Shown: positions 27,057 through 44,343 of the stretch, in pieces
Layout of the letters: each line of letters starts with the position of its first letter
Position numbering within the stretch: position 1 is the stretch's first letter
Program-made: the position numbers and the translations under genes
The notes under the pieces: model-generated
Databases searched by the model: none
Told to the model about the DNA's origin: nothing
What the model saw: the letters and a program-made list of their open reading frames with translations, nothing else
DNA from: Methylobacterium tardum
GTDB lineage: Bacteria; Pseudomonadota; Alphaproteobacteria; Rhizobiales; Beijerinckiaceae
NCBI RefSeq assembly: GCF_023546765.1
Contig: NZ_CP097484.1
Location: 4,781,501-4,845,500 of the forward strand
Length of the DNA: 64,000 bases
Direction: 5' to 3'

Positions 27057-27650
27057 TCAGTAACCTTCGTAGCGGCTGCCGTAGGAGAAGCCGAGGCCGA
27101 CGCCGATATCCGACGAGCTGGCACCGGTGATGCCGACCGCATCGGGGATCGAGCCGACGAGCGGACCACCCGCATAGGCAGCAGGGGCGTAACCGCCGCC
27201 GTAGCCGCCTCCGGCCGGCACCCAGCCGGAGCGGGCCGGCGCCACGAGCACCCGGCGGCTCACGCTGGCGTATTCCGGCGGGATCGTCTCGGGGATCGAC
27301 TGGGCCGGACGCACCAGCACGGTCCGGGTGCGCACCGCGAAGCGCGGCGGCGTGGTCACCCAGCAGCCGACCAGCTCACCGCCGGGACCGCGGCTGGTCT
27401 GCCAGAAGCGGCCGCCCGGCGAGACCATGACGCGCTCGGACACGGTGTCGTAGACCGGCGGCGTGGTCCGGTAGACCGTGCGCGGCGGACGCACCAGCAC
27501 GTTCTCCTGCACGGTGTCGTAGACCGGCGGCGTGACCACGTGGCGGTAGCATTCGGAACTGTAGCAGCCGCCGGCCTGGGCGGGTGCGGCGAGGAGCAGG
27601 CCGCCGAGAGCGGCGGCAAGAAGAGTGATGCGAGCGACCGGCGCGGTCAT
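27057..27650 (-). CDS. exported protein with repeated PPxYDTVxExVxV units
   Basis: 197 residues. A signal peptide (ITLLAAALGGLLLAAPAQA) is followed by a Cys-containing stretch and imperfect repeats: TPPVYDTVQENVLVRPPRTVY, TPPVYDTVSERVMVSPGGRF and IPPEYASVSRRVLVAPARSG, each about 30-40 residues. A Gly/Tyr-rich part (PAGGGYGGGYAPAAYAGG) and a final GLGFSYGSRYEGY end follow. I do not recognise a named family. Repeats of this kind appear in small envelope proteins of Rhizobiales. Single gene, followed on the other side by an SleB gene in the same orientation. Confidence 0.75.
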   Translation of the reverse strand: MTAPVARITLLAAALGGLLLAAPAQAGGCYSSECYRHVVTPPVYDTVQENVLVRPPRTVYRTTPPVYDTVSERVMVSPGGRFWQTSRGPGGELVGCWVTTPPRFAVRTRTVLVRPAQSIPETIPPEYASVSRRVLVAPARSGWVPAGGGYGGGYAPAAYAGGPLVGSIPDAVGITGASSSDIGVGLGFSYGSRYEGY

Positions 27651-27867
27651 GGACGTCCTCTGGTACGCGATACTGGCGAGAAGCGACGCGGAAGCGACGC
27701 CCGTCTCGACGTACTAGAGGCCCGACTCGTTGCCTTGCGCGCAAGCATTATCCGAATCGAAGGTAAAATTAACCCTCGGTTTCGACTGCTTAGACGTCGC
27801 CTACTTAGGTAGGATTCTCTCTTTTAACGACAGTCTTTCTTGTGAAATCCGGACCAGGGCCGGCTCC

Positions 27868-29055
27868 TCAAGTCTGCCCGGCCCGAAGCTGGTAGAAGAT
27901 GTGACGGCCGATCACGTCCATCTTGCGCAGGCGGCGCGCCCAGCCGGGCCGCACGTAGTCGGCGTGGTAGTGGGTCGCGGCGCCCACCTCGGCGAGGTAG
28001 GTCCGGCCCTCGATCACCGAGCGGGCGATGCGGGTGGCCGATTCCCAGGCGCCGGCATCGGTGATGCGCAGGGACTTGCCCTCGCAGGCGAAGGAGAACT
28101 GGCAGCCCATGTAGTGGTGCCGGTTCTGGTAGACGACGCCGCAGACGCTCGCCGGGTAGAGCCCGCTCTTCACCCGGTTCAGTACCACCTGGGCGACGGC
28201 GGCCTGCCCCGCCTCCGGCTCGCTCCGGGCCTCGAAATACACGGCCTCCGACAGGCAGCGCTGCTCCTTGTCGAGGGAATCCGGGTCGATCAGGTCGGCG
28301 TAGCGGCGCCGCGCGTCCTCCGGGACCGGCTGGGCGCTGTCGGGACGCTCGGTGCGGATCGCGAAATCGGGCAGGGCGAGGCTCGCCGCGGCGACCTCGA
28401 CGGGGATCGCGTCCGCCGGCGCCGGCGTGGTCGACGACAGGGCGACCGCGCGGGGCACCGGTGGGGTCGAGCCGTCGAAGCGCTCGGGACCGCCGTCCTC
28501 GGTCAGGTCGGCCGAGCCCTCGCCCGTGGAGGCGGCGCTGCCGGCGCCCGTGGTCAGGCCGAGATCCGGCACCGGGATGAAGGTGGCTTCCGGCTCGGAT
28601 TCCGGGTCCCAGATTGCGGAGCCCTGGGTGAGCACGCCGCTGACGCTGCCGGTGACGTCGCCGAACACCAGGGCGGCGCCCGTCTCGCGCAGGGCGGCGG
28701 CCCGACGGATGAAGCTCTCGGCGGGTGGCCGGGCCGGATTGCCCTTGGTCCCCCGCTGCACCACCGGGAAGACATGCGCGCCGGTCTTGAACACGGCCTG
28801 GGGCGGCTCGTCGGAGAGGCGCCGCAGGGCGGAGCCGATCAGGACGGTGCCTGGCGGCAGCGGCGGGACGGTGCCGGCATCGATCACGCCGAGCCGGCTC
28901 GACCCGATGGCGTTCTCCGTGCCGGCATCGGCTGTGAACGACACCAGGAGGCCGAGGCCGACCATCCAGGGCGTCATCGCCGCCGAGAGCCAGCGCAGGC
29001 TCGATTCCCGTCGTCCCCGTCTCGTGCCCACGACGCCAGACCCGCACTCACGCAC
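27868..29055 (-). CDS. SleB/CwlJ-type cell wall hydrolase
   Basis: 395 residues from GTG 29055. One N-terminal membrane anchor (AAMTPWMVGLGLLVSFTADAG, about 25-45) and a long proline/acid-rich linker lead to a C-terminal Hydrolase_2 domain: CLSEAVYFEARSEPEAGQAAVAQVVLNRV with the catalytic Glu, then VCGVVYQNRHHYMGCQFSFACEG and AATHYHADYV. SleB enzymes are lytic transglycosylases of spore cortex in Bacillus, but homologues in Rhizobiales work on the vegetative wall. The N-terminal half has no fold I recognise. Palindromic repeat copies lie upstream. Confidence 0.9.
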   Translation of the reverse strand: MRECGSGVVGTRRGRRESSLRWLSAAMTPWMVGLGLLVSFTADAGTENAIGSSRLGVIDAGTVPPLPPGTVLIGSALRRLSDEPPQAVFKTGAHVFPVVQRGTKGNPARPPAESFIRRAAALRETGAALVFGDVTGSVSGVLTQGSAIWDPESEPEATFIPVPDLGLTTGAGSAASTGEGSADLTEDGGPERFDGSTPPVPRAVALSSTTPAPADAIPVEVAAASLALPDFAIRTERPDSAQPVPEDARRRYADLIDPDSLDKEQRCLSEAVYFEARSEPEAGQAAVAQVVLNRVKSGLYPASVCGVVYQNRHHYMGCQFSFACEGKSLRITDAGAWESATRIARSVIEGRTYLAEVGAATHYHADYVRPGWARRLRKMDVIGRHIFYQLRAGQT

Positions 29056-29196
29056 CCGAACCGGCCCGATCCTCCCCGTTTCCAGGGTGTTTCTGGGGCC
29101 GCCCAGGATTTATCGCGCGGTATGGTTGCGGGTCGGTTAAGCCGTTGACGTGCGCATTGTCCCGCATTGTGCGGGAACTCTGCCGGGTCCCGCCGT

Positions 29197-29277
29197 CGTC
29201 ATCCCGGAGCCGCCGACGCATCGAGATCCTGCGCCGACAGCGGCTCTGGGTTCCGGGCTCGCCTCCGGCGCCCCGGA
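29197..29277. repeat. intergenic palindromic repeat, family A (diverged copy)
   Basis: GTCATCCCGGAGCC at the left and GGTTCCGGGCTC-G-CCTCCGGCGCCCCGGAA at the right are inverted versions of the 38-base family A half unit seen at 43231 and 51145; the left half has decayed. It lies between the rpoC terminator and the sleB start. Confidence 0.7.
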
Positions 29278-29295
29278 AAGACGGCGCGTTCCCGC

Positions 29296-29324
29296 AAAAG
29301 AAAAGGGCGGCCCGAAGGCCGCCC
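29296..29324 (-). terminator. rho-independent terminator of the rplJ-rpoC operon
   Basis: On the minus strand GGGCGGC and GCCGCCC form a stem around CTTCGG (a very stable tetraloop-type turn), followed by TTTTCTTT. It begins 27 bases after the rpoC stop and marks the operon end. Confidence 0.93.
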
Positions 29325-29351
29325 TCTCCCGTCTCAGTCCGACCTGCCGCC

Positions 29352-33563
<4,212 letters not shown>

Positions 33564-33694
33564 GATCCGCTCCTTGTTGACGCCGGCAGCCCCGCGCCGG
33601 GCCACCGCGTCCTGAAAAAGATCCGGCGCCGCACCCCGCACGGGCGCTGCTCACCGTCGTCGAACCCTGGAAGGCCCCTCCCCTTCCCGCTCGA

Positions 33695-33722
33695 CCGTGG
33701 CGGCGGCACTCCGCCGCCACGG
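33695..33722 (-). promoter_or_regulatory. perfect 12-base-pair hairpin between rpoB and rpoC
   Basis: CCGTGGCGGCGG and CCGCCGCCACGG pair without mismatch around a 4-base loop. No T-run follows in either direction, so it is not a classic terminator. It sits in the rpoB-rpoC spacer, where an RNase III-like cut or mRNA stabiliser would make sense. Confidence 0.6.
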
Positions 33723-33741
33723 GAGGTGTGGTTCTCTTGGC

Positions 33742-37866
<4,125 letters not shown>

Positions 37867-38020
37867 GTGACCTCGCTCCTACCCGCGTACCTCTCGCCCG
37901 GGGAAGCGTTCCCGAAAGGGACCTCCCGCACCGGGCCGTGACGCGCGCCCCGCCGGGCCGCGCCACCGAACCTGAATCTCTCGCCGGCCCCTCGCGGGAC
38001 CATCCGCCGAAGCGGCCTAA

Positions 38021-38047
38021 AGCCCGCGGGCGCAACACCCGCGGGCT
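38021..38047 (-). terminator. possible attenuator hairpin between rplL and rpoB
   Basis: On the minus strand AGCCCGCGGG and CCCGCGGGCT pair perfectly over 10 bases around a 7-base loop, followed by TTTA, too short for full termination. E. coli has a partial terminator in the same rplL-rpoB spacer that lowers polymerase against L7/L12 output; this could be the counterpart. Confidence 0.55.
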
Positions 38048-38112
38048 CCGGTCACGACAGGCCCGAGACGGACCTCCGTGGGGTGATGGGCCGGAACCGG
38101 CCCATCGTCGAC

Positions 38113-38490
38113 TTACTTGAGCTCGATCTTGGCGCCGGCCTTCTCGAGCTGGGCCTTGAGCTTCTCGGCCTCGTCCTTGGCGACGCCTTCCTTGACCGGC
38201 TTCGGCGCGCCCTCGACCAGGTCCTTGGCCTCCTTGAGGCCGAGGCCGGTGATCGCGCGGACCTCCTTGATGACCTCGATCTTCTTGTCGCCGGCGGACG
38301 CCAGGACGACCGTGAACTCGGTCTGCTCCTCGACGGCAGCAGCGCCACCACCGGCAGCCGGGCCGGCAGCCACGGCGACGGCGGCAGCGGCCGAGACGCC
38401 CCACTTCTCTTCGAGCATCTTGGCGAGGTCGGCAGCCTCGAGAACGGTCAGCGAGGACAGGTCGTCGACGAGCTTGGCAAGATCAGCCAT
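38113..38490 (-). CDS. rplL: ribosomal protein L7/L12
   Basis: 125 residues. The N-terminal dimerising helices ([22 protein letters not shown]) are joined by an Ala/Gly-rich hinge ([17 protein letters not shown]) to the C-terminal factor-binding domain with the conserved [33 protein letters not shown]. It forms the ribosome stalk with L10 and recruits elongation factors. AGAGG lies before ATG 38490. 49 bases downstream of rplJ, in the same operon. Confidence 0.98.
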   Translation of the reverse strand: MADLAKLVDDLSSLTVLEAADLAKMLEEKWGVSAAAAVAVAAGPAAGGGAAAVEEQTEFTVVLASAGDKKIEVIKEVRAITGLGLKEAKDLVEGAPKPVKEGVAKDEAEKLKAQLEKAGAKIELK

Positions 38491-38539
38491 TTTGAATTCC
38501 TCTCAGATATCGGTTCGAACAGGTGATTTTTGAAGGGCC

Positions 38540-39058
38540 TCAGGCGGCCTCGTCCTTCTTGGCATAAGCCCCGAACACGCGGGCGAGCTTGGCCGCCGGC
38601 GCATTGACGACCTGGGCGATCTTGGTCGCGGGCGCCTGCACGAGGCCCACGATCTTTGCGCGCAGTTCGTCGAGGGACGGGAGCGAGGCGAGGGCCTTCA
38701 CGCCGTCCGGGTTCAGGGCCGTTGTCCCCATCGCGCCGCCGAGGATCACGAGCTTGTCGTTAGCCTTGGCGAAATCGACCGCGACCTTCGCGGCAGCGAC
38801 CGGATCGCCCGAATAGGCGAGCAGGGTCGGGCCCTTCAGGAGCGGCTTGATGGAGGCGACGTCCGTGCCATCGAGTGCGATGCCGGCGAGGCTGTTCTTG
38901 GCGACCTTCACGGTGGCGCCGGCCTGCTTCATCTGCGAACGCAGCTTCTGCATGTCGGCGACCGTGAGGCCCTTGTAGTGGGCCACGACGACGACGGCGC
39001 TCTGATTGAACACGCCGTTGAGCGTCGAGACGAGATCAGCTTTAGCTGTCCGGTCCAC
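38540..39058 (-). CDS. rplJ: ribosomal protein L10
   Basis: 172 residues from GTG 39058 ([17 protein letters not shown]). The RNA-binding N-terminal domain ([36 protein letters not shown]) and the C-terminal helix for L7/L12 dimers are standard. GGAGAGA 6-7 bases upstream supports the GTG; the frame is open much further (to 39502), but that part is the leader. L10 in complex with L12 usually represses its own mRNA by binding the leader, which is long here. Confidence 0.97.
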   Translation of the reverse strand: MDRTAKADLVSTLNGVFNQSAVVVVAHYKGLTVADMQKLRSQMKQAGATVKVAKNSLAGIALDGTDVASIKPLLKGPTLLAYSGDPVAAAKVAVDFAKANDKLVILGGAMGTTALNPDGVKALASLPSLDELRAKIVGLVQAPATKIAQVVNAPAAKLARVFGAYAKKDEAA

Positions 39059-39467
39059 TGGGCTCTCTCCGGTTGGCGGAACCCGGGTTCGGGTCCGCCG
39101 GTTGCACATGCCGCCCGGACGTGATCTCGGCCGAAAGACCGGGAACGTCCGAACGACGCTTCGCGGCCCTGTCCCCGCGCGTGCCCTTCCGGGCCGCCTC
39201 GGGCGAGTGGGTTCAAACCGATACCTCCCCGCGGCCGGGAGCCGAGGCGAGGCGTTTCGAATTCGGTCTTCCCCGTCTGTGCAGGCTGGCGGATTAAGCC
39301 GGCGAACCGGCACCTGCAGTCTCGGACAGGACATGGCCGGACAAGGCTCCGCGGGGCTCGTCGCCCCTTGGATCCTTCCGGCCAGTGCCACCCGGTTGCC
39401 CGGGCGACATTTCAAGCGGAAACCGGCCGATTGGCCGTTCTCCTTCCGTGAGGATGAAATGCGTGAG
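39059..39467 (-). promoter_or_regulatory. rplJ leader RNA, about 400 nt, likely site of L10 autoregulation
   Basis: Between the promoter and the rplJ start there is no gene, only about 400 transcribed bases. A 10-base-pair hairpin with one bulge (39075-39099) abuts the ribosome site and could mask it. Known L10 leaders hold a kink-turn that binds L10(L12)4; I cannot place that motif with certainty. Several other GC-rich pairings are possible in 39100-39300. Confidence 0.6.
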
Positions 39468-39473
39468 GCGCGG

Positions 39474-39502
39474 TGTATAGAGCCTAGCAAGCCACCTGCC
39501 AA
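39474..39502 (-). promoter_or_regulatory. sigma-70 promoter of the rplJ-rplL-rpoB-rpoC operon
   Basis: On the minus strand TTGGCA (39502-39497) and TATACA (39479-39474) are separated by exactly 17 bases, the best-looking housekeeping promoter in the window. Transcription would start near 39467 and give a leader of about 400 nt. It lies between hpnP and rplJ, so the operon is transcribed apart from hpnP. Confidence 0.8.
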
Positions 39503-39583
39503 GGGCCGAAGCGCGACTTTTCCGCCGCAGGCAAGGGGTTGCGTGGGAGCCTTGCCGCGATTGCATCGCTTGGCGGGTGTCGA

Positions 39584-41227
39584 TTACGCCGCCTCGCGCT
39601 CCGGCACCAGCTTGCGCCGGGCCGCCTCCCACCAACTCCGGTCACGGGCCTCCTTCGCCTCCGCGGCCTTGGCGGCGTAGAACGAGGCGTTGTGCTCGCC
39701 GCGCAGGGCCTCGCGGGTGAAGCGGATCAGGTGGTGGGCGACGAAGCCCATGTTGAACACTGCCTCGATCTGCCCACGCTTCAGCGCGTAGCCGGCCGCG
39801 CTCCAGAACGGCTTGCGGTAGTCGGAGAAGATCCCGACCCGGGTGATGATGTTGAAGCCGAGGATCAGGCCGCGGCGCAGGTTGGTGAAGGTCAGCTTGC
39901 CGGCGGTCGGCGTCGTGATCCGGTTCGGGTAGGTCACCGCGCACTGGTGCTTGAACCGCTCGAAGATCTTCTCCGGCTCGTAGGCATGGGCGATCGCCCG
40001 GCGCCAGCTGCTGACCACCGAATCGTGCGGCCGCTTGAACAGCACGTTCGATTCGAGGCTGGCGTCGTGCAGGAGCCGACCCTCGCGCTCCAGCCGGTCC
40101 CAGAGCGGGGTCTTGGGCAGCGCCTGGAGCAGGTTGATGGTCAGGACCGGGATCGCCGAGCGGTCGATGAAGTCGATCAGGTTCTGCTCGGATTTGTCGG
40201 TGTCGGAATCGAGCCCCAGGATGATGCCCGAGGTCACCTCGAGCCCGTAGGAGTTCAGCGTCTCGATCGCCTCGTACATCGGCACGGCGGCGTTGTGGGT
40301 CTTGTCGATGCCCTTGAGGGCCTCGGCCTCCGGTGTCTCGATGCCGACGAACACCGTCATGAAGTTGGCCTGCCGCATCAGCTCGAGGATCTCGGGCTGC
40401 TTGGCCATGTTCAGCGTCGCCTCGCAGGCGAACTGGAGCGGGTAATTGTTCTTCTTCTGCCATTCCACGAGGTGCGGCAGCATCTCGCGGGTCGCCTTGC
40501 GGTTGCCGATGAAATTATCGTCGGCGAAGTAGACCACCGCCGGATGGCCGGGCTGGCTGATGATGGCGTCGAGCTCGGCGCACATCTGCTCCGGGCTCTT
40601 CAGCCGCGGCTGGCGCCCGTAGAGCTGCGGGATGTCGCAGAACTCGCAGCGATACGGGCAGCCCGAGGAGAATTGCAGCGAGCCGATCAGGTAGCGCTTG
40701 AGCGGCGCCGCCTCGTAGGCCGGGGCCGGGAAGTCCGAGAGCGCGAGCCGGTCCTTCGTCTCCAGCACCACCTGAGCAGGCGGCGGCGTCAGGTCGGCGT
40801 CGAGGCGCGTGACGAGCTGGTCGGTGGCGTCGCCGATCTCGCCGATATGGAGGTAGTCGAAGTCGCCGTACTTCTCCGGGGCACCCGAAACCGAGGGGCC
40901 GCCCAGCACCGTGACCTTGCCGGCCGCGTGGGCGCGGTCGCGGATATCGTGGATCTGCGGCTCCTGGATGTGCATCCCGGACACGAACACCGCGTCGGCC
41001 CAGGCGAAGTCGGCCGGGCCGGCGCGGCGGATATTCTCATCGATGAACCGGCATTCCCAGGCCTCGGGCATGTAGGCCGCGATCAGCAGCAGCCCTTGCG
41101 GCGGCATGAACGCCTTCACCCCGCCCATCAGCGGGTAGGCGTGGGAGAATGTCCCGAAGGACGGCGTGTAGGCGGGAAAGACGCACAGGATGCGTCGCTT
41201 GGAGGTGACCGTCAGGGTGCATCGCAT
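39584..41227 (-). CDS. hpnP: hopanoid C-2 methylase HpnP (B12 radical SAM)
   Basis: 547 residues. A cobalamin-binding N-terminal domain begins ILCVFPAYTPSFGTFSHAYPLMGG, a stretch typical of HpnP, followed by MPPQGLLLIAAYMPEAW. The radical SAM cluster cysteines are C190, C194 and C197 in SSGCPYRCEFCDI; DDNFIGNRKATREMLPHLVEW and the C-terminal DUF4070 helices follow. HpnP adds a methyl group at C-2 of the bacteriohopanepolyol A ring, making 2-methylhopanoids that stiffen membranes. No other hopanoid gene (shc, hpnA-O) is in the window. A poor ribosome site precedes ATG 41227. Confidence 0.88.
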   Translation of the reverse strand: MRCTLTVTSKRRILCVFPAYTPSFGTFSHAYPLMGGVKAFMPPQGLLLIAAYMPEAWECRFIDENIRRAGPADFAWADAVFVSGMHIQEPQIHDIRDRAHAAGKVTVLGGPSVSGAPEKYGDFDYLHIGEIGDATDQLVTRLDADLTPPPAQVVLETKDRLALSDFPAPAYEAAPLKRYLIGSLQFSSGCPYRCEFCDIPQLYGRQPRLKSPEQMCAELDAIISQPGHPAVVYFADDNFIGNRKATREMLPHLVEWQKKNNYPLQFACEATLNMAKQPEILELMRQANFMTVFVGIETPEAEALKGIDKTHNAAVPMYEAIETLNSYGLEVTSGIILGLDSDTDKSEQNLIDFIDRSAIPVLTINLLQALPKTPLWDRLEREGRLLHDASLESNVLFKRPHDSVVSSWRRAIAHAYEPEKIFERFKHQCAVTYPNRITTPTAGKLTFTNLRRGLILGFNIITRVGIFSDYRKPFWSAAGYALKRGQIEAVFNMGFVAHHLIRFTREALRGEHNASFYAAKAAEAKEARDRSWWEAARRKLVPEREAA

Positions 41228-41326
41228 GGCGGACTATCTAGCACAGCCGTGCGCGTTGGCGCCCCCCTCGCGGTTAAGAATGGCGTGAGGCGAGCGCGCG
41301 GGATCCCGAGGATCCCCGCCGAGTGC

Positions 41327-42220
41327 TCACCCAACGAACTCCGCGGCCGCGTAGCCCTGCAGGTACAGGAGCGCGCTCAGATCCCCGTACTCGACCCGGA
41401 CCCGCGCGGCGGCGGCGACCGCGGGCTTCGCGCGGAACGCCACGCCGAGGCCGGCCTCGGTCAGCATGTCGAGATCGTTGGCCCCGTCGCCCACCGCGAG
41501 CGTCGCCGTAGGGGCGAGGCCCAGCGTTTCGCGCAGTCCGATCAGCGCCGCGCGCTTCTCGGCACGGCCGACGACCGGATCCTCCACCCTGCCGGTGAGC
41601 CGGCCCTCGGCGACGCCCAGCACGTTGGACCGGTGCTCGTGAAAGCCGATCATCGCGGAGATCGGGCCGGTGAACAGGGTGAAGCCGCCCGAGACGAGGC
41701 AGGTGTGGACGCCGTGCGCGCGCATCGTCTGCACCAGGGTATGGCCGCCCGGCGTCAGGGTCAGCCGCTCGGCGATCAGGCCGTCCACCGCGCTGACCGG
41801 GATGTCCTTCAGGAGGGCCACGCGCTCGCGCAAAGCCGGCTCGAAGGCGATCTCGCCGCGCATCGCCCGCTCGGTGATCGCCGCGACGTGGTCCTTGAGG
41901 CCGAGCGTCCCGGCGAGCTCGTCGATGCATTCCTGCTCGATCATGGTCGAGTCCATGTCGGCTAGGAACAGGCGCTTGCGCCGATGCGCGTCGGCGGGGA
42001 GCACGGCGAGGTCGATCGGCTCGCCGGCGAGCGCATTCCGTAGCCGCTCCGTCAGGGACGCGGCGGCGCCGGGCTCGCCCGGCACCAGCAGCTCGGCCGC
42101 GACCTCCCCGTGCAGGATCCGCGGCTGGTGCTCCGTCCGCAGCACGGCGCGGGTCTCGGCCAGCACCGCGTCGGTGATGGACGGCCGATCCGGGTTTGCT
42201 ATCAGGACCGCGACCAGCAT
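41327..42220 (-). CDS. serB: phosphoserine phosphatase SerB
   Basis: 297 residues. An N-terminal ACT-like regulatory part (about 1-80) precedes the HAD phosphatase domain with the nucleophile motif [18 protein letters not shown] (DxDST), [12 protein letters not shown] (motif II), and [23 protein letters not shown] (motif IV). It removes phosphate from phosphoserine in the last step of serine synthesis, important in a serine-cycle methylotroph, if the organism is one. ATG 42220 starts at LVAVLIANP. Divergent from miaA with almost no spacer. Confidence 0.95.
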   Translation of the reverse strand: MLVAVLIANPDRPSITDAVLAETRAVLRTEHQPRILHGEVAAELLVPGEPGAAASLTERLRNALAGEPIDLAVLPADAHRRKRLFLADMDSTMIEQECIDELAGTLGLKDHVAAITERAMRGEIAFEPALRERVALLKDIPVSAVDGLIAERLTLTPGGHTLVQTMRAHGVHTCLVSGGFTLFTGPISAMIGFHEHRSNVLGVAEGRLTGRVEDPVVGRAEKRAALIGLRETLGLAPTATLAVGDGANDLDMLTEAGLGVAFRAKPAVAAAARVRVEYGDLSALLYLQGYAAAEFVG

Positions 42221-42221
42221 C

Positions 42222-43159
42222 GTGGAGTTTCGCCTTGCCGCCAGACCGGGGGAGGCCGGGGGCGCCCGGCGGCCATTCTCATCGCAGGGCCCACCGCCTC
42301 GGGCAAGTCGGCGCTCGCCGCCCGGCTGGCGCGACAGCGGGGCGGCACGGTGATCAACACCGATTCGATGCAGGTCTACGCGGATCTGCACCGCCTCACT
42401 GCCCGGCCCGGCCCGGATGAGGAGGCGTGTGTGCCCCATCGGCTCTACGGCCATGTCGACGGCGCCGTGAACTACTCCGTGGGGCATTTTTCACGGGATG
42501 CGGCGGCGCTGCTGGCGACGCTCGACGGGCGGCTGCCGGTCTTCGTCGGCGGCACCGGCCTGTATTTCCGGGCGCTGGAGCAGGGATTCTCGGAGCTGCC
42601 GCCGGTGCCCGACCTCGTGCGCGCGCGGGTGCGGGAAGAGGCCGAGGGCCGCCCGACCGAAGCGCTGCACGCCGACCTCACCCGGCTCGACCCCGAAGGC
42701 GCCGCCCGCCTGCGCCCGAGCGACCGGATGCGGGTGATGCGCGCCCTGGAGATCTTCCGCGCCACCGGCCGCCCGATCGCGAGCTTCTACGGCAACCCGG
42801 TGCCGGGGCCGCTGACCGGCTGGGATCTCGAGAAGATCTTCCTGGCTCCCGACCGGTCGGTCCTGCGCGCCCGCATCGATGCCCGGTTCCGGGCCATGAT
42901 CGCGGAGGGCGCGCTGGACGAGGTCGCCCGCCTGCGCGCACGACGCCTCGACCCGATGCTGCCGGTGATGCGCGCCCACGGCGTGCCGGGCCTGATCGCC
43001 CATCTCGACGGGGCGTTCAGCCTCGGCGAGGCCATCGCGCGGGGGCAGGCGGATACGCGCGCCTACGCCAAGCGCCAGTTCACGTGGTTCCGCCACCAGA
43101 TGGGCGAGGGCTGGCGCTGGATGGATCCGGAGGCTGCTGCGAGCGCCGATCCGTCGTGA
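42222..43159 (+). CDS. miaA: tRNA dimethylallyltransferase MiaA (start uncertain)
   Basis: The conserved protein begins at 42275 with [19 protein letters not shown] (P-loop), then [14 protein letters not shown], the [12 protein letters not shown] block, and RRQF-type [12 protein letters not shown] at the end. MiaA adds dimethylallyl to A37 of UNN-decoding tRNAs. In the frame of the P-loop there is no ATG, GTG or TTG after GTG 42128, which lies deep in serB. GTG 42222 would be a natural start if one base were added to a G run in 42248-42262, giving 312 residues. So either the start is far upstream or a base is missing. Confidence 0.85.
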
Positions 43160-43230
43160 CGGGATTGCGCCCGGGGCCTACCGAGACGGACTAGGACGAT
43201 CGTCACCCCTCCGGCGTGTCCATCTCAAAA

Positions 43231-43343
43231 CGTCATTCCGGGGCGCCGCAGGCGAGCCCGGAATCCAGACGCGGCGTCGGTGCAGGTCCTGATCCCGCCG
43301 GCGGGTCTGGATCCCGGGCTCCGCTCCGCGGCCCCGGGATGAC
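43231..43343. repeat. intergenic palindromic repeat, family A
   Basis: CGTCATTCCGGGGCGCCGCAGGC-type half (43231 to about 43268) and an inverted half ending GGCCCCGGGATGACG (about 43305-43343). Each half is about 38 bases and contains its own GAGCCCGG(A/G)ATCCAG core; the whole could fold into a long hairpin. It lies between the convergent ends of miaA and the dehydrogenase gene. Confidence 0.85.
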
Positions 43344-43442
43344 GGCCGGTGATCTCTCCGTCTTCGGAGGAGACCTCCGAGGCGCCAGCCCGGCGGCCGC
43401 ACCACCGCGCTCGGCCTTAAGCCGCGCTCAGTGCGGGAAGTC

Positions 43443-44312
43443 TCAGCGCTCCAGCCGCGCCACCAGGCTCGACGTGTCCCAGCGGTTGCCGCCCATGGCC
43501 TGTACCTCGGCGTAGAACTGGTCCACGAGGGCCGAGACCGGCAGCTTGGCGCCGTTGCGGCGGGCCTCGTCCAGCAGGATCCCGAGATCCTTGCGCATCC
43601 AGTCGACCGCGAAGCCGAAGTCGAACTTGCCCTGGTTCATGGTCTTGCCGCGGTTCTCCATCTGCCAGGAGCCGGCGGCCCCCTTGGAGATCACGTCGAG
43701 CACCGCCTCGACGTCGAGGCCGGCGCGCTTGGCGAAGTGGACGCCCTCGGACAGGCCCTGGACCAGGCCCGCGATGCAGATCTGGTTGACCATCTTGGTG
43801 AGCTGGCCGGATCCCACCGGTCCCATCAGCCGGCACGCCCGGGCGAAGGCCCCGATCGCGCCCTCGACCTTGGCGTAGGTCGCCGCGTCGCCGCCGCACA
43901 TCACGGTGAGCACGCCGTTCTCGGCGCCGGCCTGGCCGCCCGAGACCGGGGCGTCGATGAAGCCGAGGCCCTTCGCCTCGGCCGCACCGGCGAGCTCCCG
44001 GGCGACCTCGGCCGAGGCCGTGGTGTGATCGGCGAAGATCGCGCCGGGCTTCATGCCGGCGAGCGCCCCGTCCTCACCCAGCACGACGCTGCGCAGGTCG
44101 TCGTCGTTGCCGACGCAGGCGAACACGATCTCGGCGCCCTCGACGGCCTGCCGGGGTGTGGGCGCGAAGGCGCCGCCATAGGTCTTCACCCAGGCTTCGG
44201 CCTTCGGGGTGGTGCGGTTGTAGACGGTGACGTCGTGGCCACCCTTCTTGGCGAGGTGGCCGGCCATCGGGCCGCCCATCACGCCGAGACCCAGGAATGC
44301 GACCTTCGCCAT
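43443..44312 (-). CDS. 3-hydroxyisobutyrate dehydrogenase/tartronate semialdehyde reductase family
   Basis: 289 residues. The N-terminal NAD(P) motif is VAFLGLGVMGGPMAGHLAKKG; the substrate segment DAPVSGGQAGAENGVLTVMCGG and the catalytic lysine stretch GSGQLTKMVNQICIAGLVQGLSEG are diagnostic of beta-hydroxyacid dehydrogenases. Exact substrate (3-hydroxyisobutyrate, tartronate semialdehyde, glyoxylate) cannot be decided by eye. Downstream, by 31 bases, of a sodium-solute symporter and DUF3311 gene, so it probably acts on a carboxylic acid taken up by that transporter. GAGGAG supports ATG 44312. Confidence 0.9.
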   Translation of the reverse strand: MAKVAFLGLGVMGGPMAGHLAKKGGHDVTVYNRTTPKAEAWVKTYGGAFAPTPRQAVEGAEIVFACVGNDDDLRSVVLGEDGALAGMKPGAIFADHTTASAEVARELAGAAEAKGLGFIDAPVSGGQAGAENGVLTVMCGGDAATYAKVEGAIGAFARACRLMGPVGSGQLTKMVNQICIAGLVQGLSEGVHFAKRAGLDVEAVLDVISKGAAGSWQMENRGKTMNQGKFDFGFAVDWMRKDLGILLDEARRNGAKLPVSALVDQFYAEVQAMGGNRWDTSSLVARLER

Positions 44313-44343
44313 AGTGCTCTCCTCAATCAGGGTTCCGGGGGGC

